In this document: positions 1 through 7,884 of the stretch, in pieces
How the letters are laid out: every line of letters starts with the position of its first letter
Numbering within the stretch: position 1 is the first letter of the stretch
NCBI RefSeq assembly: GCF_012027305.1
Contig: NZ_SNUF01000001.1
Span: 682,001-746,000, forward strand
Reading direction: 5' to 3'
Source of the DNA: Thermococcus sp. MAR1
GTDB lineage: Archaea > Methanobacteriota_B > Thermococci > Thermococcales > Thermococcaceae
DNA length: 64,000 nt
Position numbers and translations under genes: made by a program
The notes under the pieces: generated by a model
The model's database searches: none
Seen by the model: only the letters and a program-made list of their open reading frames with translations
Told to the model about the DNA's origin: nothing

Positions 1-1
1 T

Positions 2-568
2 GGGGTAGTGCTCCTCCTCATTCTCCTCGTCGGCTTTGGGGCCGGCTGTATCTCAGACTCAGGCAGCTCGAATACGGGATCTTCAACTCAAACAACCTCT
101 CCAGGCCAGGAATACGTGGTCGTGAACGGGACGAAGATATACCTCGACGATATTCATTTCTACATGTACGGCATGAAGACCTGCCCCCACTGTCACAGAA
201 TGAGGGAGGAGATTCCCAAGGCTTACGGGAACGACAGCTTGACCTACTATGAGTTGGTTGGAAACGAAGAGAACACGAAGCTCTTCCAGCAGGTTTACCA
301 GCTGACGGGAATTCAGGGGGTTCCGGCGATAGCGATAACGTACAACGGGACGATATACGCGATAATAGAGGGCGAGTTCAACGTGACCGCTACTCCCAAG
401 ATAATAGCAACGGCGATGAAGAACAACGGGACTTTCCTGGTGGTTGGGGGCAAGGTCTATCTCCTTCCGTGGAACAAAGATGAGGCCAAGGAAACCCTTA
501 ATAGGCTCCATGAAATCTTCGTCGAGCACAGAATGCCGTCATGGAATGCAAACTCCACTTCCGGCTGA
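2..568 (+). CDS. Thioredoxin-fold lipoprotein, 5'-truncated by window edge
   Basis: The reading frame is open to the window edge. A GTG at 8 is the first possible start, but the signal peptide would then lack its positively charged N-terminus, so the true start is probably upstream. A hydrophobic stretch ends in the lipobox-like GAGC, followed by a Ser/Thr/Gly-rich linker, as in membrane-anchored archaeal lipoproteins. The mature part has a CPHC redox motif and a cis-proline-like GVPAI about 60 residues later, both typical of the thioredoxin/glutaredoxin fold. The gene lies 65 bp upstream of a CcdA-like electron carrier on the same strand. The likely job is extracytoplasmic disulfide reduction or exchange fed by that carrier. 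The partner protein is unknown. Confidence 0.8.
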   Translation, partial: GVVLLLILLVGFGAGCISDSGSSNTGSSTQTTSPGQEYVVVNGTKIYLDDIHFYMYGMKTCPHCHRMREEIPKAYGNDSLTYYELVGNEENTKLFQQVYQLTGIQGVPAIAITYNGTIYAIIEGEFNVTATPKIIATAMKNNGTFLVVGGKVYLLPWNKDEAKETLNRLHEIFVEHRMPSWNANSTSG

Positions 569-633
569 GCTACCTTTCGTTCTCAACTTTTTGTTTTAGA
601 AAGCCACAAAAAGACCCGGGATAACTTTCTACC

Positions 634-1362
634 ATGAGAAGTGAGGTAAAGGGTCTGGCGATAATCCTTCTGGTCTCGTTTGGGGTTAGCTCCCTGGCGC
701 TGTGGGCACTGGGCATGATGGACTTTATCCCCAAGTTCTTCGCTTTAGCTATGAGCGACTCGATAAACCCGTGCACCTTCGTCATATACACCATGCTTCT
801 TATAGCCCTCTCGTTCAGGGAGATTTCCAAGAGACGGCTCTACCTCATAGGCGCTGCCTTCATCGCGGCGGTTTACATCTCCTATTACCTCCTTGGAGTC
901 GGCCTCCTATACTTCGCCGGCTATCTTCCTCTCTGGGTTGCCGGAGTTGCCGCGATAGTCTTCGGGGCCTACACGATAATAACCGGCCTGATGGAGAAGT
1001 CGCGCGTCGGGGACAAGAGCAAGATCCGGAGAAAAATATTCAGCAGCGATGCAACGGCAGTTGGAGCTTTTACGCTCGGAGTTATAGTCTCGACCACGCT
1101 CCTTCCATGCTCGGCGGGGAGCTACCTCGTCTACGCGATAATAATCTCGAAAGGCGGTCAGGCCCTCGCTTTCCTCCTTCTGGCACTCTACAACCTCGTC
1201 TTCGTGCTCCCGCTGGTCGTCATACTGCTGGCGATGGGGAGCGTGACCGAGAGCAAGCGCTTCTCCCAGGCGATGGTGAGGAAAAGCCGGGAGCTTTCGA
1301 TGATAGCGGGGATACTGCTGATAGTCATTGGAATCTGGGTTCTTACGGGGGCTTCGCCGTAG
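634..1362 (+). CDS. CcdA/DsbD-like transmembrane thiol-disulfide carrier
   Basis: This 242-residue protein has about six hydrophobic helices. Two cysteines sit in membrane-embedded motifs, NPCTF near residue 50 and LPCSAGSY near residue 160. That is the paired-Cys arrangement of CcdA/DsbD, which passes electrons from cytoplasmic thioredoxin across the membrane. The gene follows the CPHC lipoprotein on the same strand, so the two probably form an export-side thiol redox pair. No strong Shine-Dalgarno precedes the ATG, so the message may be leaderless or coupled. Size matches the short CcdA family rather than full DsbD. The substrate is an inference. Confidence 0.82.
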   Translation: MRSEVKGLAIILLVSFGVSSLALWALGMMDFIPKFFALAMSDSINPCTFVIYTMLLIALSFREISKRRLYLIGAAFIAAVYISYYLLGVGLLYFAGYLPLWVAGVAAIVFGAYTIITGLMEKSRVGDKSKIRRKIFSSDATAVGAFTLGVIVSTTLLPCSAGSYLVYAIIISKGGQALAFLLLALYNLVFVLPLVVILLAMGSVTESKRFSQAMVRKSRELSMIAGILLIVIGIWVLTGASP

Positions 1363-1380
1363 AGGATTTTTCTCCCCAAT

Positions 1381-1767
1381 TCAGCCGAAAAGTTCAAGGC
1401 AGACCTTGCACTTGGCCGGATCGACCTCGGGGTCAATCTGTGAATGGAGCGAGCAGACGTAGCCTCTGCCGAGCATCTCGAGAGATATTTTAACGAGCTC
1501 TGAATGAATCTCGTACTCGGTTGGCCTCTCCCTAACTATTCTCTCGGCCAGCGCCATTACCATGGCGTCTATGTCTGGAAACCTTGAGACGTCTATCAGC
1601 GCCCCCCTGTCCATCCTCAGATAGCGCGAGACGGCCGACTGCGTGATGTGTAGAAGTTCTCCTATCTCCGTCTGCTTCAGGCTGCTTTCGTAGAGTATCT
1701 CAACGAGCCTCCGCCTTAGTGAAGGGTAAACATAGCGCGAGGCCACGTCAAAGGCGTTTGTCTTCAT
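1381..1767 (-). CDS. HTH transcriptional regulator with C-terminal CxxC
   Basis: From the ATG at 1767 the protein has 128 residues and starts MKTNAFDVAS. A longer in-frame start at 1869 would add a low-complexity N-terminus and run through the AT-rich promoter segment near 1780-1800, so it was not used. Residues about 10-50 form a helix-turn-helix of the XRE/lambda type (QTEIGELL then SQSAVSRYL-like spacing). The C-terminus contains CSLHS followed by KCKVCLELF, a small Cys cluster that could bind metal or sense redox state. The layout recalls the archaeal COG2522-type regulators. The gene is convergent with the ccdA-like gene. Targets are unknown. Confidence 0.7.
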   Translation of the reverse strand: MKTNAFDVASRYVYPSLRRRLVEILYESSLKQTEIGELLHITQSAVSRYLRMDRGALIDVSRFPDIDAMVMALAERIVRERPTEYEIHSELVKISLEMLGRGYVCSLHSQIDPEVDPAKCKVCLELFG

Positions 1768-1837
1768 GGTATCTTTTATGACAGGTGGAATATTTAAGGT
1801 TTTTCCAAAATTGAATTCCGGGGAAGAAAAGAAAAAA

Positions 1838-2101
1838 TCACCGGACGAGCTTCTGTCTCTCGACCTCAAGCTTCACTCTATCGTTGAAGAGCCTGAGAAA
1901 CTGAACCAGGGCAATCGCGTTCTCGCGGGTGTAGCTGATTTTGATTTCCGGCATGAACCCGATGGTGAGTAAAGCGTGGTCATCGTAGAGGGTGAGCCTG
2001 ACTTCGGCCCAGCGTGGAGGCGCTGAGTACCAGTCCCAGCCAGCTGAGAAGGTGCCGTGTCTCTCAACCCGGGCCTCAAAATGTTTATACCTCCTCAACA
2101 T
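1838..2101 (-). CDS. Small conserved-looking protein, paralogue of 2148-2375
   Basis: An 87-residue protein starting at an ATG with a well-placed ribosome site (GAGGTGAG, 3 nt spacing). I do not recognise a named family. It is rich in charged and aromatic residues, has no signal peptide or membrane segment, and contains the pattern 'ENAIALVQFLRLFNDRV'. The next gene carries a matching stretch (ENAFALTYVLSKF). The two therefore look like diverged tandem paralogues. The predicted fold is a beta-sheet region (AEVRLTLYDD, HALLTIGF) followed by one helix. Function unknown. Confidence 0.6.
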   Translation of the reverse strand: MLRRYKHFEARVERHGTFSAGWDWYSAPPRWAEVRLTLYDDHALLTIGFMPEIKISYTRENAIALVQFLRLFNDRVKLEVERQKLVR

Positions 2102-2147
2102 AGTCTCACCTCCCGTGCACGCCCCAAAGGGGGCAAAAAAGAAAAAC

Positions 2148-2375
2148 TCACAGGAGCGAGCGGATTTCCTCCTCGCTGAGAACCCGCCCGATGAACTTCG
2201 AGAGGACGTAGGTGAGGGCGAAGGCGTTCTCGGGGGCCAGCTTTATCCTCTCGGCCCCGTAGGGGCTGGTGATTTCGAGCCAGCCGGCGTCAAAGTGCAG
2301 GTGAAGCTCGACTTTTCCGTCGGCCGTTTCCAACTCCAACACGTAGTAATCCATATCTCGCACGTGCAGGGACAT
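2148..2375 (-). CDS. Small protein, paralogue of 1838-2101
   Basis: The ATG at 2375 is preceded by AGGGGTG, and a TATA element (GGTTTATAAACC) lies about 50 bp upstream at 2423-2434. This supports the 75-residue form over the longer frame reaching 2558. The protein has a beta-rich N-terminal half and ends in a helix with 'ENAFALTYVLSKF' and an acidic tail. Both features align with the neighbouring 87-residue protein. It has its own promoter, so it is probably the first gene of a two-gene unit. No family or function is recognised. Confidence 0.6.
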   Translation of the reverse strand: MSLHVRDMDYYVLELETADGKVELHLHFDAGWLEITSPYGAERIKLAPENAFALTYVLSKFIGRVLSEEEIRSLL

Positions 2376-2464
2376 CACCCCTGAGAAGAGTACCGCGCGT
2401 AGTTTACTTGAGTGCGTTTGGGGTTTATAAACCTTTCGGTAACTGGGGGTGCAAAAAGAGAGAT

Positions 2465-3127
2465 TTAGAGCAGTTCCTCCACCGCTCTGATGACTTTCTC
2501 CGATGGCTTGCCGATGACTGGTCTCACGTGGAGGGATGATATAGCAAACGCTCCACACTCCTTATAGTCGCCCTCACAGATGGAAAGAAACTGTTCACCA
2601 GTTAGCTGTCTCAGCGTCTCTCTAACCTCGTCCTCACTGAGGTACCCCAATCCGAGGGCTTCTCCTAACGCCTTTACGTAAGATCTCAGCTCTATAAAGT
2701 ATTCCAGCATCTCGTGCTGGTCGCCCTTAACGATGAAGGGACGCATGAGCAGAGTTGTCCCCAGGGGGATTTTGGCGCTGGTTATCGCGGGCTTGTATAT
2801 GAATATGAATTTCTGCGGGTCATATATGACCCAGTTTTCTATCAGCAGGTCGCCCCAGTCTATCTCCTCAAGGGGGTTTTTGACTATTTCAACTTCGTTT
2901 TTTATCCACGACTGATCACCGGTAACCTCGCTCAGCAGTTTTCTGGGATAAACTATGCCCTCGATTAACCCATCGAACAGCATCACAAGGCGATGGAACG
3001 GCGTCTCCAAGCCCCCTCCACCGGCTAGACGATAGATTTCAACATCTATTCTCCTCGAGCCCCAATGGCTGTACACTATGAACCATTTTCCATTGAGTTT
3101 TCTCATAATTAATGCTCGGTAGCCCAT
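2465..3127 (-). CDS. Hypothetical protein in the cas6 transcription unit
   Basis: A 220-residue soluble protein beginning MGYRALIMRK and containing VYSHWGSRR near residue 20. From memory this N-terminus resembles haloarchaeal DUF6735 proteins; that link is tentative. The C-terminal third is helical and acidic, with a short CEGDYKEC segment. The start lies 6 bp downstream of the cas6 stop, on the same strand and with no visible promoter of its own, so it should be co-transcribed with cas6. That position makes it a guilt-by-association CRISPR accessory candidate, although simple neighbourhood is also possible. Confidence 0.6.
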   Translation of the reverse strand: MGYRALIMRKLNGKWFIVYSHWGSRRIDVEIYRLAGGGGLETPFHRLVMLFDGLIEGIVYPRKLLSEVTGDQSWIKNEVEIVKNPLEEIDWGDLLIENWVIYDPQKFIFIYKPAITSAKIPLGTTLLMRPFIVKGDQHEMLEYFIELRSYVKALGEALGLGYLSEDEVRETLRQLTGEQFLSICEGDYKECGAFAISSLHVRPVIGKPSEKVIRAVEELL

Positions 3128-3133
3128 TCCCGG

Positions 3134-3850
3134 TCACCTCACCGGGTTCACGAAGCCGAAGCCGAGGGAGTTGAGCATTCCCAGGCCGGAATCAAGGAGG
3201 AAAGAGTAGAATGTTCTTGTTGAGGGTTCAATATTAAACTCCAATCGCTTCCATAGTGACCCCGCTATGGTTTTAGCATGGCCTGAAAAGTGTACCCTGA
3301 CATAAACGTCCAGCCATCCTTTTTTTCTTTTGTATGGCACCATTTTTGTGAAGAGGGGTCCGTTGAGTTCGATGGTTTCACCTGTGAATGCCCCGTACTT
3401 TTTTAGGGCGTTCTTAGTTAACCTTTCGATGAAGTAGTTAATATCCCCGTCGCGATAAAATGTAAAGAACCTTTCAAACCTCCCGGGAACGACGATAGGG
3501 GTATCGGTTATGAACGCCTTTCCGGGCTTTAGTCTAAACATCTTAAGAGACTGGACTCTAAAAGGTATTTTGCCCAGGTAAAGTCTCTCCACGGGCTCAA
3601 GTTTCTCGGCAAGGGTTTCTATGAAATCCTCATCAGGGGAGCTGATTATCAGATTTTTTGGGACGTCCTCTCTAATTTCTAGGCCGGGAAAGAGGTTGGA
3701 GAAGGTAAAGAATTTAAAGGAACTGGTGTTGTGGACACCGTCGTATTGAGTCCCCATCAGGTGGGAGTATATCATTGCTTGAACGTGATGCCTGTCCACG
3801 GTGTTTGGGGGTGCAGACTGCTCCGGTAGAAGTTTAAGGATGAGTCTCAT
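3134..3850 (-). CDS. cas6: Cas6 CRISPR RNA endoribonuclease
   Basis: Cas6 cuts pre-crRNA within each repeat to give the 5' tag. The 238-residue form starting at 3850 begins MRLILKLLPE, matching the first ferredoxin-fold strand. A TATA box (TTTATATG) at 3883-3892 sits about 33 bp upstream, which rules against the longer frame to 3946. The C-terminus has the glycine-rich hallmark GLGMLNSLGFGFV. Tyr28, His40 and Lys46 match in spacing the Tyr-His-Lys set described for Pyrococcus Cas6. The gene lies 116 bp downstream of cas1 on the same strand and is the only crRNA-processing nuclease visible here. Confidence 0.92.
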   Translation of the reverse strand: MRLILKLLPEQSAPPNTVDRHHVQAMIYSHLMGTQYDGVHNTSSFKFFTFSNLFPGLEIREDVPKNLIISSPDEDFIETLAEKLEPVERLYLGKIPFRVQSLKMFRLKPGKAFITDTPIVVPGRFERFFTFYRDGDINYFIERLTKNALKKYGAFTGETIELNGPLFTKMVPYKRKKGWLDVYVRVHFSGHAKTIAGSLWKRLEFNIEPSTRTFYSFLLDSGLGMLNSLGFGFVNPVR

Positions 3851-3966
3851 CCCACAACCCTTATCACTTGAACAATTTCTCCATATAAATTTTTCTCGGA
3901 TAACAAGATAATAAGTGGGAACAAGTAACTTTTCTTTCCCTTTCAAAGGTTGGAGTGGCTATGGAT

Positions 3967-4914
3967 TCAAGACCCCTTGAGTTTGAAGGGACTATAGTTC
4001 TTTCCTCCAAGGAGGTGGTTTCTAATCTTTCCCGCTTCCCGTTCCATTAGTCCCATGTACGAGTACCGCTTCCTGCTTATATAGACCGTCCTCCGGAGGG
4101 TGTTTGTTAGTGCCTGGAGGAGCTTCACCTTACCGCTTCTGGCTAGATAAACAGCGTTCCTTTTGCGCGAGAAATCGGACTTCAAAAAAAGCCCATCGTC
4201 AAGGGCGGATTTTATTGCCGTAAAGACGTAGAGGGGCTTGAAGATGTCAGCCAAGTCAAGGGATAGTGAATATCGGGAATCATTTACTGCGTGAAGATAG
4301 CCTATGGAGGGATCGAGGCCTGCCTTGATGAGTGAAGACAGGGAGAGGCCGTAAACTATGGCGTTGGCATAGCTTATAAGCGCGTTGATTTCGTCCTGAG
4401 GAGGTCGTCTCGTCCTTTTGAAGTCTTCAACTCCTATGGCCTCTCCAAAGTAGCGGTAAAAGTGGCTCCAGAGTTCAGCTTCCCGCCCCATTATCTCCTC
4501 AACGGTTTCTCCATCCACTTTAACAGAGTTGAGTTTAACGGGATTAACACCCATCCTCGCGAGAACGAGGGCCATGCTGTTTTGAATGCCCTCCACAATG
4601 GTTTTCGCGAGGTAGAGCCTCTTTTCAGACTCAAGGTAGTGCCTCGCCTGTTCCAGGTGAAGCTTTCCCCTCGGTGAAACATCGTTGATGAACGAACCTT
4701 TGTACTCTCCTCTAGTTGTGTAGAAGTGAACTGGGATTCTTCTTTCACTTAAAAGCTCTATGGCACCACTAGTCATGGAGACCCTTGCAAGGCAATGAAT
4801 TTCGCTCACCTGCCCGAGAGGGATTCTCCTCTTGACTATGTCTCCAACAAAAACAAGAGAACCACCTTCCCGCTCAAGCTTCCCATGACGGGTTATAAAG
4901 AAGGGATACTTCAT
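3967..4914 (-). CDS. cas1: Cas1 integrase
   Basis: Cas1 is the metal-dependent integrase that, with Cas2, inserts new spacers. The 315 residues show the N-terminal beta domain and the C-terminal helical domain. The catalytic set is visible: Glu145 in MGREAELW, His208 in GYLHAV, and Asp220/Asp223 in SLDLADIFKP. The start (ATG 4914) has GGTGATGGG upstream. It lies only 44 bp beyond the last, degenerate CRISPR repeat on the same strand as array transcription. No strong TATA is seen in that gap, so read-through from the array promoter may feed cas1. Cas2 is separate, on the other side of the array and on the opposite strand. Confidence 0.95.
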   Translation of the reverse strand: MKYPFFITRHGKLEREGGSLVFVGDIVKRRIPLGQVSEIHCLARVSMTSGAIELLSERRIPVHFYTTRGEYKGSFINDVSPRGKLHLEQARHYLESEKRLYLAKTIVEGIQNSMALVLARMGVNPVKLNSVKVDGETVEEIMGREAELWSHFYRYFGEAIGVEDFKRTRRPPQDEINALISYANAIVYGLSLSSLIKAGLDPSIGYLHAVNDSRYSLSLDLADIFKPLYVFTAIKSALDDGLFLKSDFSRKRNAVYLARSGKVKLLQALTNTLRRTVYISRKRYSYMGLMEREAGKIRNHLLGGKNYSPFKLKGS

Positions 4915-4958
4915 CCCATCACCGCCGCCTTTTCATTATCATCATATGGGGCTGTACT

Positions 4959-5444
4959 TCAGTTACACCTGCAAGGCATGTTTGCAAACCAAATACATCA
5001 CCGAGGGAATTGACGGCGGAATGAAGGGCGTTAGTAGGTTCTTACACCTGCAAGGCATGTTTGCAAACACACGCAAACTATCTCAAGGATGTCCACATCT
5101 CTTGGACAGAGTTCTTACACCTGCAAGGCATGTTTGCAAACAAAATTTGAAACTTGAAACAAACGATTTCAAGCGCTTTGAGCCAATAGACATGTTCTTA
5201 CACCTGCAAGGCATGTTTGCAAACTTGTTCACGTATATCACGTAGTAGTCGTTCGCGTGATAGCGGTTCTTACACCTGCAAGGCATGTTTGCAAACCCAA
5301 GAGCATCGACTATTTTATACAGAAGTGGATAGCAGTCGCTACGGTTCTTACACCTGCAAGGCATGTTTGCAAACGAAATTTTAGTTGGAAATGTTAACTC
5401 TTCAGCACCTGGAGTTCTTACACCTGCAAGGCATGTTTGCAAAC
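4959..5444 (-). CRISPR. CRISPR array, seven 31-bp repeats, six spacers
   Basis: Repeats start at 4959, 5038, 5111, 5194, 5266, 5344 and 5414, each 31 bp. Spacers are 48, 42, 52, 41, 47 and 39 bp (left to right). On the minus strand the repeat begins with the palindrome GTTTGCAAAC and ends GTGTAAGAAC. The copy at 4959-4989 has lost the last four bases (CTGA instead of GAAC), marking it as the leader-distal end. The copies at 5038-5444 are identical. The leader with a TATA box lies to the right, so transcription runs leftward into cas1. If Cas6 cuts 8 nt from the repeat end, the crRNA tag would be GUAAGAAC (inference). Confidence 0.98.
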
Positions 5445-5520
5445 TATTGGGGATTTGCCCCCTATTGCCCATTGAGGGTGGGATTTTTCTCTATAAAAAC
5501 CTTTCGTTCTGTTCCGGGCT
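5445..5520 (-). promoter_or_regulatory. CRISPR leader with TATA box
   Basis: The sequence to the right of the last perfect repeat has a minus-strand TATA element (TTTTATA) at 5492-5498, about 50 bp before the first repeat. This predicts a start of transcription roughly 25 nt upstream of the array. The segment is similar to the flank of the solitary repeat at 18013-18043. Both contain a GATTT-TTGCC-rich stretch, a TATAAAA at the same distance and a following TTCGTTCT. This shared leader supports the orientation of both. Confidence 0.75.
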
Positions 5521-6080
5521 CTTTGAAAAACCCGCAGTAGCTCCCGGGCAGAACTCTGGTGAATGGTAATAAAACATCCGGGGGAACGTCATTACGGCAA
5601 GCGGAAAATGGGCTGAGGTTTTTCACCCTGTCGCCCGTTGGAAACTTTCACAATCCCTTTTTACAGGCATGAACCTGGAGGTTTGTTTTCTGGCTGGGGA
5701 AATCCCCTATCGGACGTTTGGGGTTCATTCGTGGACTGTAGAACCTTCGTTGGTCGGAGTTTATAAAAGCGTCTAATTTGTTTTCTTTTTAAAATTTAGG
5801 AGTTTAGCATTCCTAATTTTCGAATTTAAGTTCTCTTAACTCTCTTCCAGTTCCGAGTGATGGTTGATGACCAATGGCGTTGGATATCTTTTTCCGTATT
5901 TTTACAGGCTTTTTCACGGTTTAAATGGAGCACTGCATTTAAACTCCCAAACGGGACATGTTTGTCCGGGAAAATTTAATTAAACGTTTTTAAATTGCTT
6001 TTTTATGCCTGAGAATGAAACCGTCCGAAACGGCTTCTTTTTTGCGAAAGATTTAAATCAGTGGGATTCCAGCCGATTTC
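5521..6080. other. Gene-free stretch between CRISPR leader and cas2
   Basis: No convincing coding frame is present. It holds a plus-strand TATA-like element (TTTATAAAAG near 5760), a perfect 9-bp inverted repeat with an 8-base loop at 5919-5944, and a weaker GGACA/TGTCC hairpin just after it. Near 6047-6058 lies a cas2 promoter (AAAGATTTAAAT). The element AAAAGCGTCTAATTT at 5765-5779 has a near match at 18375-18389, at almost the same distance from the repeat (321 and 332 bp). The homologous leader may therefore be long. Confidence 0.6.
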
Positions 6081-6350
6081 ATGGCGCGCTACTACATTGT
6101 TGTTTATGACGTCAACGAGAAGCGTGTTGCAAAGGTTCACAGGGTTTTGAGGGCTTATCTTCACTGGCGTCAGAGGAGTGTTTTCGAAGGCTGGCTAACC
6201 GAAGGTGAGCTGAAGGAGCTTATGATGAGACTCTCTGAAGTGATTGATGAGGGGGAGGACTCAATACTATTCTATTCACTGGTGAGTGACAGGGCCTTTA
6301 GAACCTTCCATCTGGGAAAACCACCCGAGAGCATAGACAACATCATATGA
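6081..6350 (+). CDS. cas2: Cas2 adaptation protein
   Basis: An 89-residue Cas2 with the N-terminal strand MARYYIVVYDVNEKR, where Asp10 is the conserved acidic residue, and a typical ferredoxin-like length. Cas2 bridges two Cas1 dimers during spacer integration. No Shine-Dalgarno precedes the ATG, and the TATA element AAAGATTTAAAT lies about 25-30 bp upstream, so the mRNA is probably leaderless. It is convergent with cmr6 and separated from cas1 by the whole array, on the opposite strand. This is an unusual split of the adaptation pair. Confidence 0.95.
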   Translation: MARYYIVVYDVNEKRVAKVHRVLRAYLHWRQRSVFEGWLTEGELKELMMRLSEVIDEGEDSILFYSLVSDRAFRTFHLGKPPESIDNII

Positions 6351-6400
6351 TTCGGCCGTCTATCAGTGAGAAAAGGTAAAAGGTCGGAGTTACTGGGAAC

Positions 6401-7492
6401 CTAAAACCTGCCGTAACCGAGGCTCGTCTTCGCCCCGACGCCGTGGTGTTTGAGAGCTTCCCTCAGCAGGGGTTCCGCTTTTTTTACAAGGACTTTGCAA
6501 CCGCCGTGACAGGTGGTTGATTTTCTGAGGCCAAAGAGGAACTTCGTTTTCTCCTTTACAGTCAGGAACTTTATGGGCTTCGGACTGTACCAATCCCCAG
6601 GAGGCTTTTCATCCTGATAGTACGGTCCGTAGTGGGGGTTCATTATGTCCCACTCAAAAATGTCCCAGTCCTCGAACCTCGGGGGCAGAGGAAGGGCGTC
6701 AAGGAAGACGACTTTGCCTTCTTTCCCAACGGTTCCGAATATTTTCCTCAATTCCTTCACTGTGATTTTTATCTCTCCCTTCTCTTTCTCTCCCTTCACC
6801 CTAATCTCCCAGCTCAGAAAGTCCCCCAGTTTCTCCTTGAGAATTTTCTTCAGATCCTCATCATTTATGCTGAGGGCCTCGCTTAGGACTTCCATTGCCC
6901 CGTAGAAATCTCTGTTGAACTCCGTTTTCTCTTTGGGATATTCTTTGAGGTATCTTTTTTCAATGTTCTCGGTTATTCTTCTTAGGGTCGAGAACACCTT
7001 CTGGGAACCAACTGCTTCTACCAGCTTTTCTATTGCATAGCTCCTCGCTATCCCCTTCAGGGCCGAGCCCGGAATGTATGGAACACCATAGTTCCTGAGG
7101 AGCCTTATGCTTGTTTCATAGACGCTCTCGTCCCCGAGACCCACCACCAGCCTTGTCTTCGTGTGCATCTTAAACGTTCTCTCTGGTAGTTTCCTGTATT
7201 CCGTGAGATAGCCCGCGTATTCCTGGACGACTTTTTTTCCAATCTTAATCCTGGGATTATCTTTTTCTTTTCTAAACTGAGATCCGTTTCTATCTTCCCT
7301 CAGCTTCAAAAGGGTTTCAAGGGCAAGGACCTTAGCACGGGTGGGGCTTTCAGTCTCGATTCTTCCATCTCTGCTTACCGGAACGTACTTGTCAAGGTAG
7401 AGGCTCAGGTTCAGACTTTTATCACTGATGCCATCTGCGATTCCATTCCTCAGAATTTCTTCGTTCCTCCTCTTGTGGAAAACAATCCTCAC
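6401..7492 (-). CDS. cmr6: Cmr6, type III-B RAMP subunit
   Basis: Last gene of the cmr operon. The 363-residue protein contains the RAMP signature PGSALKGIARS (near residue 140) and ends with a glycine-rich GAKTSLGYGRF, the loop that binds crRNA in RAMP proteins. Cmr6 caps the head of the Cmr complex near the crRNA 3' end, alongside Cmr1. It overlaps cmr5 by 4 nt. The middle part is rich in Lys/Glu and includes the insertion typical of archaeal Cmr6. Length is close to that of Pyrococcus Cmr6. Confidence 0.92.
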   Translation of the reverse strand: MRIVFHKRRNEEILRNGIADGISDKSLNLSLYLDKYVPVSRDGRIETESPTRAKVLALETLLKLREDRNGSQFRKEKDNPRIKIGKKVVQEYAGYLTEYRKLPERTFKMHTKTRLVVGLGDESVYETSIRLLRNYGVPYIPGSALKGIARSYAIEKLVEAVGSQKVFSTLRRITENIEKRYLKEYPKEKTEFNRDFYGAMEVLSEALSINDEDLKKILKEKLGDFLSWEIRVKGEKEKGEIKITVKELRKIFGTVGKEGKVVFLDALPLPPRFEDWDIFEWDIMNPHYGPYYQDEKPPGDWYSPKPIKFLTVKEKTKFLFGLRKSTTCHGGCKVLVKKAEPLLREALKHHGVGAKTSLGYGRF

Positions 7493-7884
7493 GATTTCTC
7501 CCCCTTCTTGCCTATCATTGCATCGGCGAAGCGCTTGAGCCAGTTGAGGAGTGAAAGCGTTTCAAGGGTCGCCATATAAATCTCTATATCATTGGCGCAT
7601 TTAATGAGCCATTCAAGGACGTTGTTCACCCTGTTTTCGTTGCAATCTTCCTTAAAGTACCCCATACTCTTCAACCACTCGTTTATTTGGTTGAAGAGCT
7701 CCTCGTATGCATCTGCCCCCTTGGATTTAGATTTATAGTAAGCCAGCGTCTGTATCAGCCCGTTGGTTAGAATCATCGCTGGAGCACGCTTAACGTAGCT
7801 TTTGTAGTCATCCTCAAAGCCCTTCCCTTTTATTCCGCTTACTTTATCGTAGGCAAATTTTGCCCTTTCCTGCTCAGTGCTCAT
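7489..7884 (-). CDS. cmr5: Cmr5, small helical subunit of the Cmr complex
   Basis: A 131-residue, mainly alpha-helical protein beginning MSTEQERAKFAYDKV. A conserved Cmr5 segment is seen: APAMILTNGLIQTLAYYKSK around residues 34-53. Cmr5 forms the minor filament that stacks beside Cmr4 and separates target RNA segments. The gene overlaps cmr4 by 11 nt and cmr6 by 4 nt, which indicates strict translational coupling. Confidence 0.9.
   Translation of the reverse strand: MSTEQERAKFAYDKVSGIKGKGFEDDYKSYVKRAPAMILTNGLIQTLAYYKSKSKGADAYEELFNQINEWLKSMGYFKEDCNENRVNNVLEWLIKCANDIEIYMATLETLSLLNWLKRFADAMIGKKGEKS

Noticed and set aside
5083-5472. Long minus-strand reading frame across the CRISPR array
   Set aside because: It only repeats the translated repeat unit (FANMPCRCKN) and spacers; it is not a protein gene.
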